Below, piece by piece: positions 35,701 through 48,900 of a stretch of 64,000 nucleotides of DNA (its first letter is position 1; the number at the start of each line of letters is the position of its first letter). Origin of the DNA: Sepiola atlantica (Eukaryota > Mollusca > Cephalopoda > Sepiida > Sepiolidae); NCBI GenBank assembly GCA_963556195.1, contig OY744521.1, positions 128,241,288 through 128,305,287 of the forward strand. The letters run 5' to 3'. Under the pieces are notes generated by a model. It saw only the letters and a program-made list of their open reading frames with translations, was not told where the DNA came from and did no database searches. The position numbers were made by a program, and so were the translations under genes.

Positions 35701-38700
35701 TTCGTTGAAGCACATTTTATCGAAATACTTGTAAAACAAGCACAATGATGCAAAATTGCATCTATGGAACAGGGATTGGAGCTTGGTAGATAGTGAGGGA
35801 CCTATTAGATTAGAGACTCTTTTTTGGACCCTATCTAAGAGAGAGAGAGACTGGTTGATGGTGCACCAGCCCAGATGTGACAACAATACTCCATGCATGG
35901 GCGGATGGTGGCCTTGCAAAGATATAGGATACTGTCAGGTGTGAGAAGTTTTCTAGCACGGTAGAGGGAGCCCACTTTCTTTGCAGCAGCCGTGGCAGTA
36001 TCTTCTATGTATTTGTTCCAATTCATGTTAACTGTGAATGTGAAGCTAAGCAGTTTAAATGTTTAACTCTCGGGAAGGGTGCTATGTGCCATGGCAATCG
36101 GTAGTTGAAGAGGTTTCTTGTAGTTGTTAAAAGGGACTCAGATTTAATTACAAATAGCTATATTGAGTAGCTGTCCACTGTTTTCAAGCGCTGGCTGGAG
36201 AGGGTGGCTGGAGAGGTGGCTGCGAGACTCAGCCCCATGTCACACCTCTGGGAAAATCCAGAATTGGCTCACTAGTAATCATTCAAAAGAGAGGAGAAAA
36301 CTGGAAGGAGAAGATGAGAGAAAGATATTTAATAATATATATATATATATATAAAATACACTGACTCAATGAGTTACAGGTGGTCTAGTAACCGCTAAAA
36401 TTAGGATAAAAAAATCCAAAGTTTTATTTCATTTTTACTGTGAAAAATTTTTCTCAGTCTTTCTATTATTTCATATACTTTATTCTTCAGAATACAGGAA
36501 TAATGGCTTCCAACTGGGACATGTATGATAGTTATGAAGGTGTCAGTACAACAGGTAAAAAGACATTTCTTTGCCCAACACTTTGGAAATGCACACACAA
36601 TAACCACCACCAAACCTGTTTTCATTTGTCAATTTTATTCAGTTCTCATGATCAGATTTGATTCTTTTCTAAACTAGTGTCTCCTTCGAGAAATACTGAT
36701 TTTCTTTGATTTAGGACCCATAGTACTAGACTTTTGATTTTCAACTTTAATTCTAGCCAGAAATCACTTTCTATCTGCCAATTTAAAGGCTTCAAAATCA
36801 CTTCTAAATTTTCCATGGCTACAAAGAAATTTCCCCGGAAGTTAACATCACATCAACTTATAAATATCACTGAGTGAAATCTTTATCTTTTAATGCCTAT
36901 TCGTTTGGAGTTCATTTCTTCTTCTTCTTCTTCTTCTTCTTCTTCTTCTTCTTCTTCTTCTTCTTCTTCTTCTTCTTCTTCTTCTTCTTCTTCTTCTTCT
37001 TCTTCTTCTTCTTCTTCTTCTTCTTCTTCTTCTTCTTCTTCTTCTTCTTCTTCTTCTTCTTCTTCTTCTTCTTCTTCTTCTTCTTCTTCTTCTTCTTCTT
37101 CTTCTTCTTCTTCTTCTTCTTCTTCTTCTTCTTCTTCTTCTTCTTCTTCTTCTTCTTCTTCTTCTTCTTCTTCTTCTTCTTCTTCTTCTTCTTCTTCTTC
37201 TTCTTCTTCTTCTTCTTCTTCTTCTTCTTCTTCTTCTTCTTCTTCTTCTTCTTCTTCTTCTTCTTCTTCTTCGGTTTAACGTCTGTTTTACATGCTGGCA
37301 TGTGTTGGACAGCTTTAAGAATTTGACTTTCAAAGTAACCTATCTTTGGCCAGATCTTTATTTATCCCTCTTTCTCTCCTCCATTTCTATCACTTCCTCA
37401 TATTTTCCTTGGCCTTCTCCTGTGAACTGGACGTGCTACCTTAACTGTTCTACACTTACTGACCCAAGAACTCGCATCCATTCTTACAACATGAATAAAT
37501 ATTTAAAGATATAAAAAACTTGAAGCATAAAAACCTTTACCGAAATGACCCGATTCGGCATTAAATAACCCGAAAAGGGTTAATATGCCATGAAACAAAA
37601 CAACTAAGCCAAACATCATAAATTAATATTTGAAGATATAAAGAACTTGAAGCATAAAAACCTTTACCTAAATGACCTGATTCGGCATTAAATAACCCGA
37701 AAAGGGTTGATATGCCATAAAACAAAACAACTAAGCCAAACATCATAAATAAATATTTGAAGATATAAAGAACTTGAAGCATAAAAACCTTTACCGAAAT
37801 GTCCTGATTCGGCATTAAATAACCCAAAAAGGGTTGATATGCCATGAAACAAAACAACTAAGCCAAACATCATAAATAAATATTTGAAGATATAAAGAAC
37901 TTGAAGCATAAAAACCTTTACCGAAATGACCTGATTCGGCATTAAATAATCCGAAAAGGGTTGATATGCCATAAAACAAAACAACTAAGCCAAACATCAT
38001 AAATAAATATTTGAAGATATAAAGAACTTGAAGCATAAAAACCTTTACCAAAATGACCTGATTCGGCATTAAATAACCCGAAAAGGGTTGATATGCCATA
38101 AAACAAAACAACTAAGCCAAACATCATAAATAAATATTTGAAGATATAAAGAACTTGAAGCATAAAAACCTTTACCTAAATGACCTGATTCGGCATTAAA
38201 TAACCCGAAAAGGGTTGATATGCCATAAAACAAAACAACTAAGCCAAACATCATAAATAAATATTTGAAGATATAAAGAACTTGAAGCATAAAAACCTTT
38301 ACCAAAATGACCTGATTCGGCATTAAATAACCCGAAAAGGGTTGATATGCCATAAAACAAAACTACTAAGCCAAACATCATAAATAAATATTTGAAGATA
38401 TAAAGAACTTGAAGCATAAAAACCTTTACCGAAATGACCTGATTCGGCATTAAATAACCCGAAAAGGGTTGATATGCCATAAAACAAAACAACTAAGCCA
38501 AACATCATAAATAAATATTTGAAGATATAAAGAACTTGAAGCATAAAAACCTTTACCGAAATGACCTGATTCGGCATTAAATAACCCGAAAAGGGTTGAT
38601 ATGCCATAAAACAAAACAACTAAGCCAAACATCATAAATAAATATTTGAAGATATAAAGAACTTGAAGCATAAAAACCTTTACCGAAATGACCTGATTCG

Positions 38701-41700
38701 GCATTAAATAACCCGAAAAGGGTTGATATGCCATAAAACAAAACAACTAAGCCAAACATCATAAATAAATATTTGAAGATATAAAGAACTTGAAGCATAA
38801 AAACCTTTACCAAAATGACCTGATTCGGCATTAAATAACCCGAAAAGGGTTGATATGCCATAAAACAAAACAACTTGTTATACTCTACTAGTTTATTATA
38901 TAGGTATTTTAAAGATTCAGACCATACATTACATGGAAAATCGAAAATAGCACCATTTTATAACAAAAACTCAAGATTCTGCAAATTATGCTTAGAAGAG
39001 AAAATAGTGATAACTGCATACCGAACACAAAGAAATTTATTAAACAAAAGATCAGACCTATAAATGCAGATGTTAGATTATGGATGGTAGATCCTCTAGT
39101 ATAGATTTTGATACATGTGAATGAGTATGGCCCAATGACCCGGTCATTCTGTGAAACAAACAACATTCTCAGAGTGTATTCATGACAAATCTGACCTCGG
39201 GGTTAGATCTGACGAATTGGGGTCAGGATCACAGGGATGACTCAGAGCGATGAGAGAAGATTGACCCACGGATATGACGTCATGTGAGAATAGAGCGAGA
39301 AAGAATTAGATTTTAAAGCAGAACTGGATTTGGACTTGAAACGACCAGTTGCTAATAATCATGTCTTAACAACAACAAAACTTTAAGAATTGGCCATGCG
39401 TTGGGTGCCGATTTGTCCATCTATCTGTCTATCTATCTATCTATAGTTAAGTTAGGAATATAACTGTCTCTCTCCTTCATAACGAAATGTAAATGGTACT
39501 TGTGTTATTTAATATTTTTCTCCAAATAAATCTCCATTCCGAATTTCGGTCTTCTCTTTTAATTCTTCTTTTTATAACACAATGAAGAACTAGGCAAAGG
39601 ATTAATACGGCCACAAGGAAAAGAAAAAAAACAACAAAGAAACTATACAACGCACACATATTGACACCGAGGAAGAGAAAAAGGGAAACGCAACACATAT
39701 TCAACACACACACATTTTCGATATTAAGGCAAAAAATGAAAAAGATGCAACACACATATTCGATTGAGAAAAAGAAACAAAGGAACAATATAACGTGAAA
39801 ATAAATTTTTACTTCGCTACCTAAAAATTAATGATTTGAAAGACTAAAATAAACAAATACATTAATAATAGAAATAAATAGAAATAAAATAAAAAAAGAA
39901 ACGGTAAATAAAATAAACAAAAAAATAGAAGTCAAATCTTATACAACCCCCACTCAAACACCTAAAGTACATAAATAAAGCACATGCAAGGGAGATAGCA
40001 CATAGTCTGAAGAAAGTGAGATGAGAAACTACTAGTTCCCATTTATCACATGTCTACGAACTTGGATCTACATAAACTAGTAAAATAGAAAGTATCCACT
40101 TCATTATGACCGCCGTATCTGAAAACAGAAATTGCAAAACGGTGTTAATCCCCCCCAAAATCCCCGATGTTATTTTGGACTGGAATTTTCTTTTGGCAAA
40201 TAATAATTTGTTTTCAACAATTTGTTTAATTAATAACAAATAATAAAATCAAACTGTTTGTTTATAATTGGAAATTTAAAAAAAAATAATAATTTTAGTT
40301 TAAAAATATGTTTAATAAATAATCAAATCAAACTGTTTTTTATAATTGGAAATTAAAAAAAAAAAATTTTTAGTTTTAAAATATGTTTAATAAATAATCA
40401 AATCACCCTTTTTTTACAATTCAAATATTTAAAAAATTTTTTTTTTCAAATACTTTCATTATTGATTATTAACCAAATATAATTATATTAAAAAGTAACG
40501 AACAATTATTAACAAATAATAAATTCAAACTTTTTTATAACTGATAAAAACTTTACAAAATCTGGAAAAAATTATTGGGGAATTTCTTCCCTGCAGACTA
40601 CAACATGGTCGTCTTCAAACCCAATGACAACAAATACTTGTCATAAACCTTCCTCATAAGTAATTAAAATTTGTTCATTCCATTCATCATTTTCAATTCT
40701 CACATAGTATTCAACTGACAACCTATTCATTTCATTAACTTTTATCCTCGAGTGGCTTTTAGCCCTGATACGCAATGATTCATTTGTCAAAAAATCTGGT
40801 AGAATTTTTATAAATACGTTTTTTGTTTGTTTTTAGAATAGTGTTTATTTTAGCAGTCAAAGGGAGCGAACAGATGGTTTCTAAATGTTCATAGTAGTCT
40901 CCCTTGCATTACTGCTGTGAACTAAGATAAAGAATTTAAGAGATGTTTATCTCTATTTTTACAAAGTTAGGAATGTTTATATATTTGTATGTACAGGATT
41001 CACCCCTAAACTAATTAACCGATCATTATGAATTTTATAACACAGCTGCTAAGCGTAAGGGGTCAAAATTTTGCCTACATTTAGTTTAATTCAGGTTTAT
41101 GCAAAGGGTGTAAAAAGGGGGTGGAAGCCCTTTGTGAAATTGTAAAATTTTAACAATAGGTATTAGGTATCAATTAATAAATATGCCCTAAATTTCAGCT
41201 TCGATAGAGTATTTTAAAGAGATATTAGGGGGCATAATATGGGCATAACCTTCCATTTGAACATTCAAATATATCATATTTGCATTGAGTTAGATCCAGT
41301 CATTGGACACCAATTAAGTATGATTGCCTTAAATTTTAGACATTTTTTAGAATCAAAATCATATAATGAACTTTGATCCAAATTAGAATAAGGATTATAG
41401 TCAGAAGGTTTAGTATCTCTATATTTTAATTTTATCTGAGTACTTTCACTGGAATATATAGCTTTAGATGATACTTAAATAATATGTATTTTTTTCTTGT
41501 CTTAAGGAAATCCAACCAATCACGGGGCCCAAATGAAGTTGGAGATTAAGAAATTCTCTCAATTAATCAAAAGTCAAAAATTAAATGAATCAAAAAAATT
41601 AAGAGTCAAAATCTCCTCAACATTCTCAGACGAATTTGGAAGAGAATCTCTCCAGTAATTCCCCAAGAAATCAAAACTCTTCAAACTCTTGAGAAAATCA

Positions 41701-43364
41701 GAAAAGTCTTTGGGTTTACAATATAATAAATTCATCCCATATACAAAAATTCTCTCTTTTATAAAAAATATATATAAAAAAACTAAATTAATTAAAACAT
41801 TTCCATCATCAAATGGCCCCCAATGTTTTGCCTCCTAGTTCTCCACTCAATCTAGCTCTTCACTCAATCTAGCTCTCCACTCAATCTAGCTCCTGGACTA
41901 TGTATAGAGTGTAGTTGAGAAAAAGGTTAATAAGCACCCTCATAGCATGGGCAACCTGACCCTCACATGTAGGCGATTCATAGCTGTTATCGAAGCTGAA
42001 AGAAACTTAATGAATAAAATTACAAAGCGATATATTTATTCCGATCCTCAAAAACGTTTTTTCTGTAAAAAGACATTATTATCTATTTCTAAGAGTCATC
42101 TTTGTGTATGTACTCAAATACATTGGTATAATTGCCACTACCACGAACGCTTAGAGAGTCCCATTTCCAGGGCAAATTCTACTGTGGAATAATAAGATTT
42201 GTTACCCTTCAGACTCTCCTAACCTACTAGATTATGTATAAAAGACATGTATAAAAGGAATTAAAAAGTTGAAAAGATTCACGCTTCGGAGGTATGAATA
42301 CAAACTTTCCCCGATAGAATGTAGGTTATGAATAATATTTTTATATACTCTGGCCCTAACTGACCTCCTCCACATCATCCAGGAAATATACTCACATATT
42401 GAAACTCAGATTCTGTTGCTTCTGTTTTTCTCCAAAACACGACTTTAACGGGCGGACTTTGATTATAATATTTCCTGGAATACTCCGCCCTCCCACATCT
42501 AATGCCATTCCATTTTGTGATTTTGCTATAAGTGCGGAATTAGTCTAAGAATACAATTGGAAATAGATATTATATATTTCCTATAAGGCTTCTTCTCTCT
42601 TCCTTACATATCACTGTAATTACTAAGAACTTTTTCTCCTTCCTCATATCATATATATTTATACACTTCAATGTTCAGTGCCGTTAGTATAATCCCAACT
42701 ATACTCTTTCTTATATTATACCCCCTATTTCCTTACTATTCCTATTTCTTTCCCCCATAAGAGTTTTTTATAAGGTTTTTTTTCTTCCCCCCAAATTACC
42801 CTTGTCCATATCTTCCTCTATACTCTTCCTCCTACCCTCTTACCCTGCACTTTCTCTTGCAAGATGTTTTCTTAAAAAAGCCTCTGTAAAAAACCCTTGA
42901 TCCTCTTCAACCTTTATTTTCTAATTTTATTTTATTTCTATTTTTATTTTGTTCAAGAAATTTTCACAGTATGGTTGCAACCATACTGGAAAAATTTCTT
43001 GAACTACTTTCTTAAGAGGTTTTTTCTTTTTTCTTCTTAAATGACCTCAATTAGGGCAACACCGCATCGTTGTTGGGGTCCTTATTCCAGGTATATAATT
43101 CCCCTGATTAACTGCCAAGCAAGAACTGCTTGAGTAGAGAAACATGTGTAGGGAAAAATTCTTTAACTTTGAAAAATCTGAAAAATAAACTATGAAAGGA
43201 AAAAGTCTTTTGTTGTAATGAATGATTTCTTGAACAAAATGTTTTGGTAAACCTTAAAAAAAACACATATAAATGCTCTACCCTGTAATCGAGTATCATC
43301 GAGCTTATTTTTATTGGACTAATTCCGGTCTTTACTGAATAAACTATCTTCTAAGTGAAAAATC

Positions 43365-43434
<70 letters not shown>

Positions 43435-45884
43435 AATACCCGTCCCAGGACTGGTAACATGAATTTCCTGCATTAAACTAAATATAGCCCACATTATGAC
43501 CCTTTATGCCTAGCAGCTTTGTTTCAAAATTCGTAATGATTAGTTAAGGAATGAATCCTATACATACAAATATATAAACATTTGTAACTTTATACTCTGA
43601 TGAAAGTGTTCTGGGTTTTCCTGGAATTCCAGGATTTCAGATGTTGATATATTGGAGATATAAGTGAAGGTTTCAAATTGAAAGGAGCTGAAGAAAGCAG
43701 CAGACTTGAAGATCAAAGAGACTTTCACAAAGTCAACTAAAATAACAATTCACCAATTAGCACAAAAGTTTAAAAAGAAAATGATGAAGCAGCCAAAACG
43801 AAAACTATCAGAAGTATACTAGCTAAAAAAGTTAAATAAAAGAAGGCAAACGTGTGTAATGTGAACGAAAGTTGCATTTTTTCCAAAAATGTAATTTAAT
43901 AAACAAAGTTGATTTTTTAAATATTTTATTTTTAATCTTTTTGAAGTTATTTTATAATTTCAACACAGCTCATCATATTATGAATGATCTTCATTTTTAG
44001 TTTGTATATATGTAACCACCACCATTACCACCGTTTTACATGCTGGCATATGTTGAACAGTTTTAAGAAATTGACTTCCAAACTACTCTTTCTCTCAAGT
44101 CCATTCTTATTACCTCCTCCTATGTTTTCCTTGGCCTTCCCCCGTGAACTGAACTTGCTACCTCAACTGTTCTACATCTACTAACCCAAGAAAACTCATC
44201 CATTCTTTCAACGTGACCATACCATCAAAGTCTCCTCTTCTGCACATATCTTCCTATACTGTCCAGATTTAATCTTTCTCTGAGGTCATCAGAACTAAGC
44301 CTTTCATTGCACATCAATCGTATCATTATCATATCATTTCTCTCCATGCAACACATGTCCTCAACCTTCACTGGCCAGGTTTCACTTCCATATATTGTCA
44401 CACTGCATATACATGCCTGATAGACTCTTCCCTTAGTTAACAGTGGTAACTCTCTGCTGGTTAGTAATGGCAGAAGTTCCCTGAATTTACTCCATCCTCT
44501 TCTCCTAATTCTAGCAATCATGAGATTTAAAAGTACTGATTTCGCAAAAAAAATTTGTTTTTCTAATTAAAATTTATGTGAAATTTGAAGCTCAAATATA
44601 ACCAGAACCCACTGCAGAACCTACTCTATTTTATGTCCAAACTTTTGTGGATGGGAGTGTGTGGTATGCCCAGTACAAGTACAAATAGTAAGGGTATGTA
44701 ACATATTTCACATACAACTCTTAAAATGAACAGATAATAATTTATTTTTTACTGAAAAACGTTTTCGAGGATAAGAATAAATATATTGTTTTGTAATTCT
44801 ATTCATTATTAAGTGAATGCAGTTTCCAGAGTTTACTGCAAATCGACCATGGCCGTGACCTTTGTTGGTGTGCTCTCTAAACCTCTAGAAATGACGGTAG
44901 GAGTGCACCAGGGATCAGTACTTAGCCCACTCTTGTTTATAATCGTCCTTGACGAGCTGACAAAAACCGGCAGAAATGTGCTCCGTGGGAGATTCTGTAT
45001 GCAGATGATATTGTTATCAGTGCACCCAGTGCAACAGAAGTGAGTACAACATTTAGCAGGTGGAAATCAGAGTTGAAAAGGGAGGCTTCAGGGTTAATAT
45101 GACAAAGATGAAGCATATTATATCTGATGCTAAAGAGATGATATCTGTTTCACACAGCAAATACCCATGCAGCATTTGTAAGCTTGGAACTGGCTTGAAC
45201 TCCATCAAATGCAGAACATGCAATAAGTGGTGTCACAAAAAATGCACCAACCTGCCAGTGCTAAGTGTAGCAGATGCAGCTAATTTCATTTGCAGCACCT
45301 GTTGAAATCCACCTCCCATGGAGAGAGAAGTTGTTACAGGTGTCAAAAAAGCCAATAAATTCACCTACCTAAGTAACGCAATTGAATCCAGTAGTGAACT
45401 GACACAACTATAAGACAACATATATCTGCCACATAGAGAGTCTTCAGGCAGCTGTTATTAATTTTACAAAACGCAGGGATCTCATTGTATGTGAGAGTGG
45501 CAACATGCAACACACATGTCCGATCTGTACTCTTGTATGGCTGCGAAACATGGTCAACAACGAAATGTCAGAACTATATGATCCTGGCTGCAGTGCATCG
45601 GATGAAGAAAATTGCCAGTCTCACTCTACCGGCCCCCATGAGAAATTTGTCGCACAACAATGTCTTAACTGGTATGGCCACGTTGCCTGGAGGGGATCAG
45701 TTGATGATGACCTGATACCGGCGGGCGGCACAAGCGATATAGCAACAGACAGGAAAAGTTGGAGTCATTTATGAAACGTCTAACCTCAGCATGAGAGAAG
45801 ACAAAAAAAAAAAAAATTAAAAAAATAAAAAAAAAATAAATAATAATAATAATAATAAAAAAATAAAAAAAAAAATAAAAAAAA

Positions 45885-45922
<38 letters not shown>

Positions 45923-48900
45923 GAAAAAAAAAGTCACCTTCAGCTTTGATAACGGTTTTTATGGGAGGTATGCATCGCTTACATGCTATGATCAGTTGGC
46001 CCTTATTGATAATACTCTGACTATGGATACTTTTAGTGGTTTCAGATACCTGCGAAAATCTAAAATTTTATCTCAATGTTCAAATATTTATGTTTATCAA
46101 ATCTATTTTTGTTCCTTGTTTGTATTTAGGGTCATCGGCTGTCGAAAATGAATTGGCCGAAGAAGATTTTCTTGAGAAGACTTCAGACATGAAAGTAAAT
46201 TTAGATTCTGAAGGCGTAAAAGACAAACCAAAATCGGACGGTAAGGCAACCATTTTGAAAAACTTCAGTTTGTGTTAAAGATCTCTTAATTGACAGCACC
46301 CATTTCTTCTCTTCTTCATCTAATAATTAACATTTTCTTTTACCTTCATTCACCCCAAACAAGACACATTGTCACTTGGACGTAAGTGGCTACTATTAGG
46401 GATCATGCCGACAGGGACACTCTAAGTAAGGAGTAGAGCAGTGAGATGTCTGTTCGCATTACGGGACGGAATTCCAAAGTATAGCAGTCCAAGGGAAATA
46501 ACTATTAGAGTAGAAAGTTTTCCGGCATTAGTGAAGAGGTGGGATTTTGCTGTTTTTCAGATTAGTCGAGAGTATTTACGTAGAGGAGGCACAAGTACCA
46601 CGAGTTCGTCAGAGAACATTCCATTAAAGTACTTGTAAAACAAGCACAGGGATGCAACATTGCGACGATGGGACAGGGGTTGGAGCTTGGTGTACAGTGT
46701 GGGACCAATTAGATTAGAGACTCTTTTTTGGACCCTGTCTAATAGAGAGAGAGACTAGTGGTAGATGCACCAGCCCAGATGTGTCAACAATATTCGATGC
46801 ATGGGTGAATGGTGACTTTGTAGAGATATAGGATACTGGTAGGTGTGAGTAGTTTTCTAGTGCGATAGAGGGATCCAACCTTCTTTGCAGCAGCCTTGCT
46901 GATTGATACATTCAAATATTTCAATCACTCTTTCAATGATGTCCCCCTCAAAACCTTGTCGAAATGTCAGTTGTCCTCGGTTCTGATATATCAAGATTCA
47001 TTTGAGACATTGGATGGATGATAGCCACTTGTAGGAATGAACCCCAAAAGACTACTTTGGTGTTCCAGCACATCTCTCTTGCTATCATCTGAGGCAACAC
47101 CATGTCCATTATGATGTCATCGCACAATGTTTAAGTCTTCATGAAGAAAACAAAAGAAACTTTAAAATTAAATGTCTTTAAATAAAAGACTTTTAGTTTA
47201 TAGAAAATGAGAATAAAATAGTATAATATTAAAATTTGTCTTGGTAAATCACAAATGGACGAGTTTTTTAATCTATAATGGGGAGGGTGGTGCTGTTAGA
47301 TGAGAAAAAAAACAAACAAACAATAAGGCTTGAAACAATTGTCAGAGAAAGAAAGAGAGAGAGTCAACAGATGATGATTAGAACGGAAGTGACGCCGCCG
47401 TTACTGACATAGCGTTGCCACGAACGATAGCCAGGGAGATGCGTTGGAACAACCAGGCTGACTCACGGGGCTCGTGCCTAGACGTTGAAATCCTCCGTCC
47501 AATGTCCTGAAAAAATTTAACAGTCTCGGGGCCAAGCACACCCGACGTTTCCACTGAAATTGGTTGGAAGACGAAACGGTCAGTGAGCGAGCTATATTTT
47601 CCGCGCTTCTTTGTTTCGGCGAGCAGAGGGGGCTTCACCGCGGATTCCGCAATCCTTGCTGGTGAAAAGGAGTCAGAACAAGTGGCGTCCCAGATCAGCG
47701 GCTTTCCGGCTCGGAAAGCAAACACAGTCATCCCGTCAGGTCTGTGACCGTCGCCCCTGTCCAGGCCGACTGGTTCAAGGACTGGTGCAAAACCTGCCGA
47801 GTCGAGATCTTGTCTGACTACGTCGTTAAGGGCGGAGTGGCGAGGCAGGCGGCCGGCACTAAATCGACAAGAGAGAGGATGCAGGGCAAACTCGTCAACG
47901 ACCTGCCCACAGCGACACCGGTGTGGGTGGCACAAACGGAGTCCCAGCCGTTGTGAGCCGATGATCCGGATAGTGTCATTGTCCAAGAGAGTTCCAAGTG
48001 TCGCCGAAGGGATGGTACTGAGCCAAGCACTGCTGTAAGGTGAAGCCGACGCTCTCAGGCAGGCAACTCTATGCTGGTTACTGCTACGGACGAGTTCGGC
48101 AAACATGGATTGACATTGAATGTCGTCCCAGGACAACTGATGTATGAGATCGGGTGGTTGCTGAAGGTTTGTTGACGTCCATGTTGACAAAACGGCTGTC
48201 AAAAGATCTGAAGACGGGGATTCGAGATATGAGGAGAGAATCTCGTCAACGAGACCTGCCCAAGCGTGAGTCGAGGAAGCATAAACCGGCAGCGCAGTAT
48301 CGGTTGCAGAGCGCAAACCAAGGCCACCGAACCGAAACGGCAAAGTGGCCTGGCGCCAACTGGCGTCGTCAAAATTTACATTACAAATTTCACTGGCCGA
48401 GCGACGTAAAATTTTGTCAAAATTTTCCAGAAGTTCGACTTTGTTGTAACATGGAACACTTCTCAGTGTGAATAGAAGTCTGGGCATTGCAAAACAGTTT
48501 TGCAACAGGAACAGTGCCGCATGAGCGTCGATCATGTTGAGGCGCTCTGCCATAGACTCTAGCTTAGTAGACTTGTCTTGTAGGGATGCAGCTACACCTT
48601 TAGAGCAGATAGGCAACCCAAGAATTATTGTGTTGTCCCATTTAGTTATTGAGACGGATCCCAGGGCGAGTCGTAGGCCATCTATTCCCCGTTGAAACTC
48701 CACGGTGGAACAGTTCAAGTTAATTATTTCAGATTTGTTAGGGTTAACTAACAAACCAATTTCAGCCAGAGCTGGGACGATGCGTTCAATGTTGTGGAGC
48801 ACCGAATCGATAGAGCCGCCTAAAGTGGCGTCGTCAAGATACCAAATGTTGATCGGTGTCGAGGAAGATTGGGCAATGTCGTCGACGGCCAGAGAAAAAA

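Noticed and set aside
36874..37333. Long poly-Ser, poly-Phe, poly-Arg and poly-Lys frames
   Set aside because: Pure translation of the TTC/GAA repeat.
37561..38873. Nine overlapping minus-strand frames of about 98 codons with near-identical proteins
   Set aside because: They are produced by the 127-bp satellite, whose length shifts the frame by one each unit; no start, codon or conservation signal supports a protein.
37492..38875. Satellite unit as a hammerhead-bearing retrozyme
   Set aside because: CCTGATTC and ATAAAAC around the hairpin resemble the cores superficially, but the invariant GA and GAAA are absent in every unit.
45665..45937. 90-codon minus-strand Phe/Leu/Ile-rich membrane-like frame
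   Set aside because: Translation of the A-rich tail of the RTE remnant.
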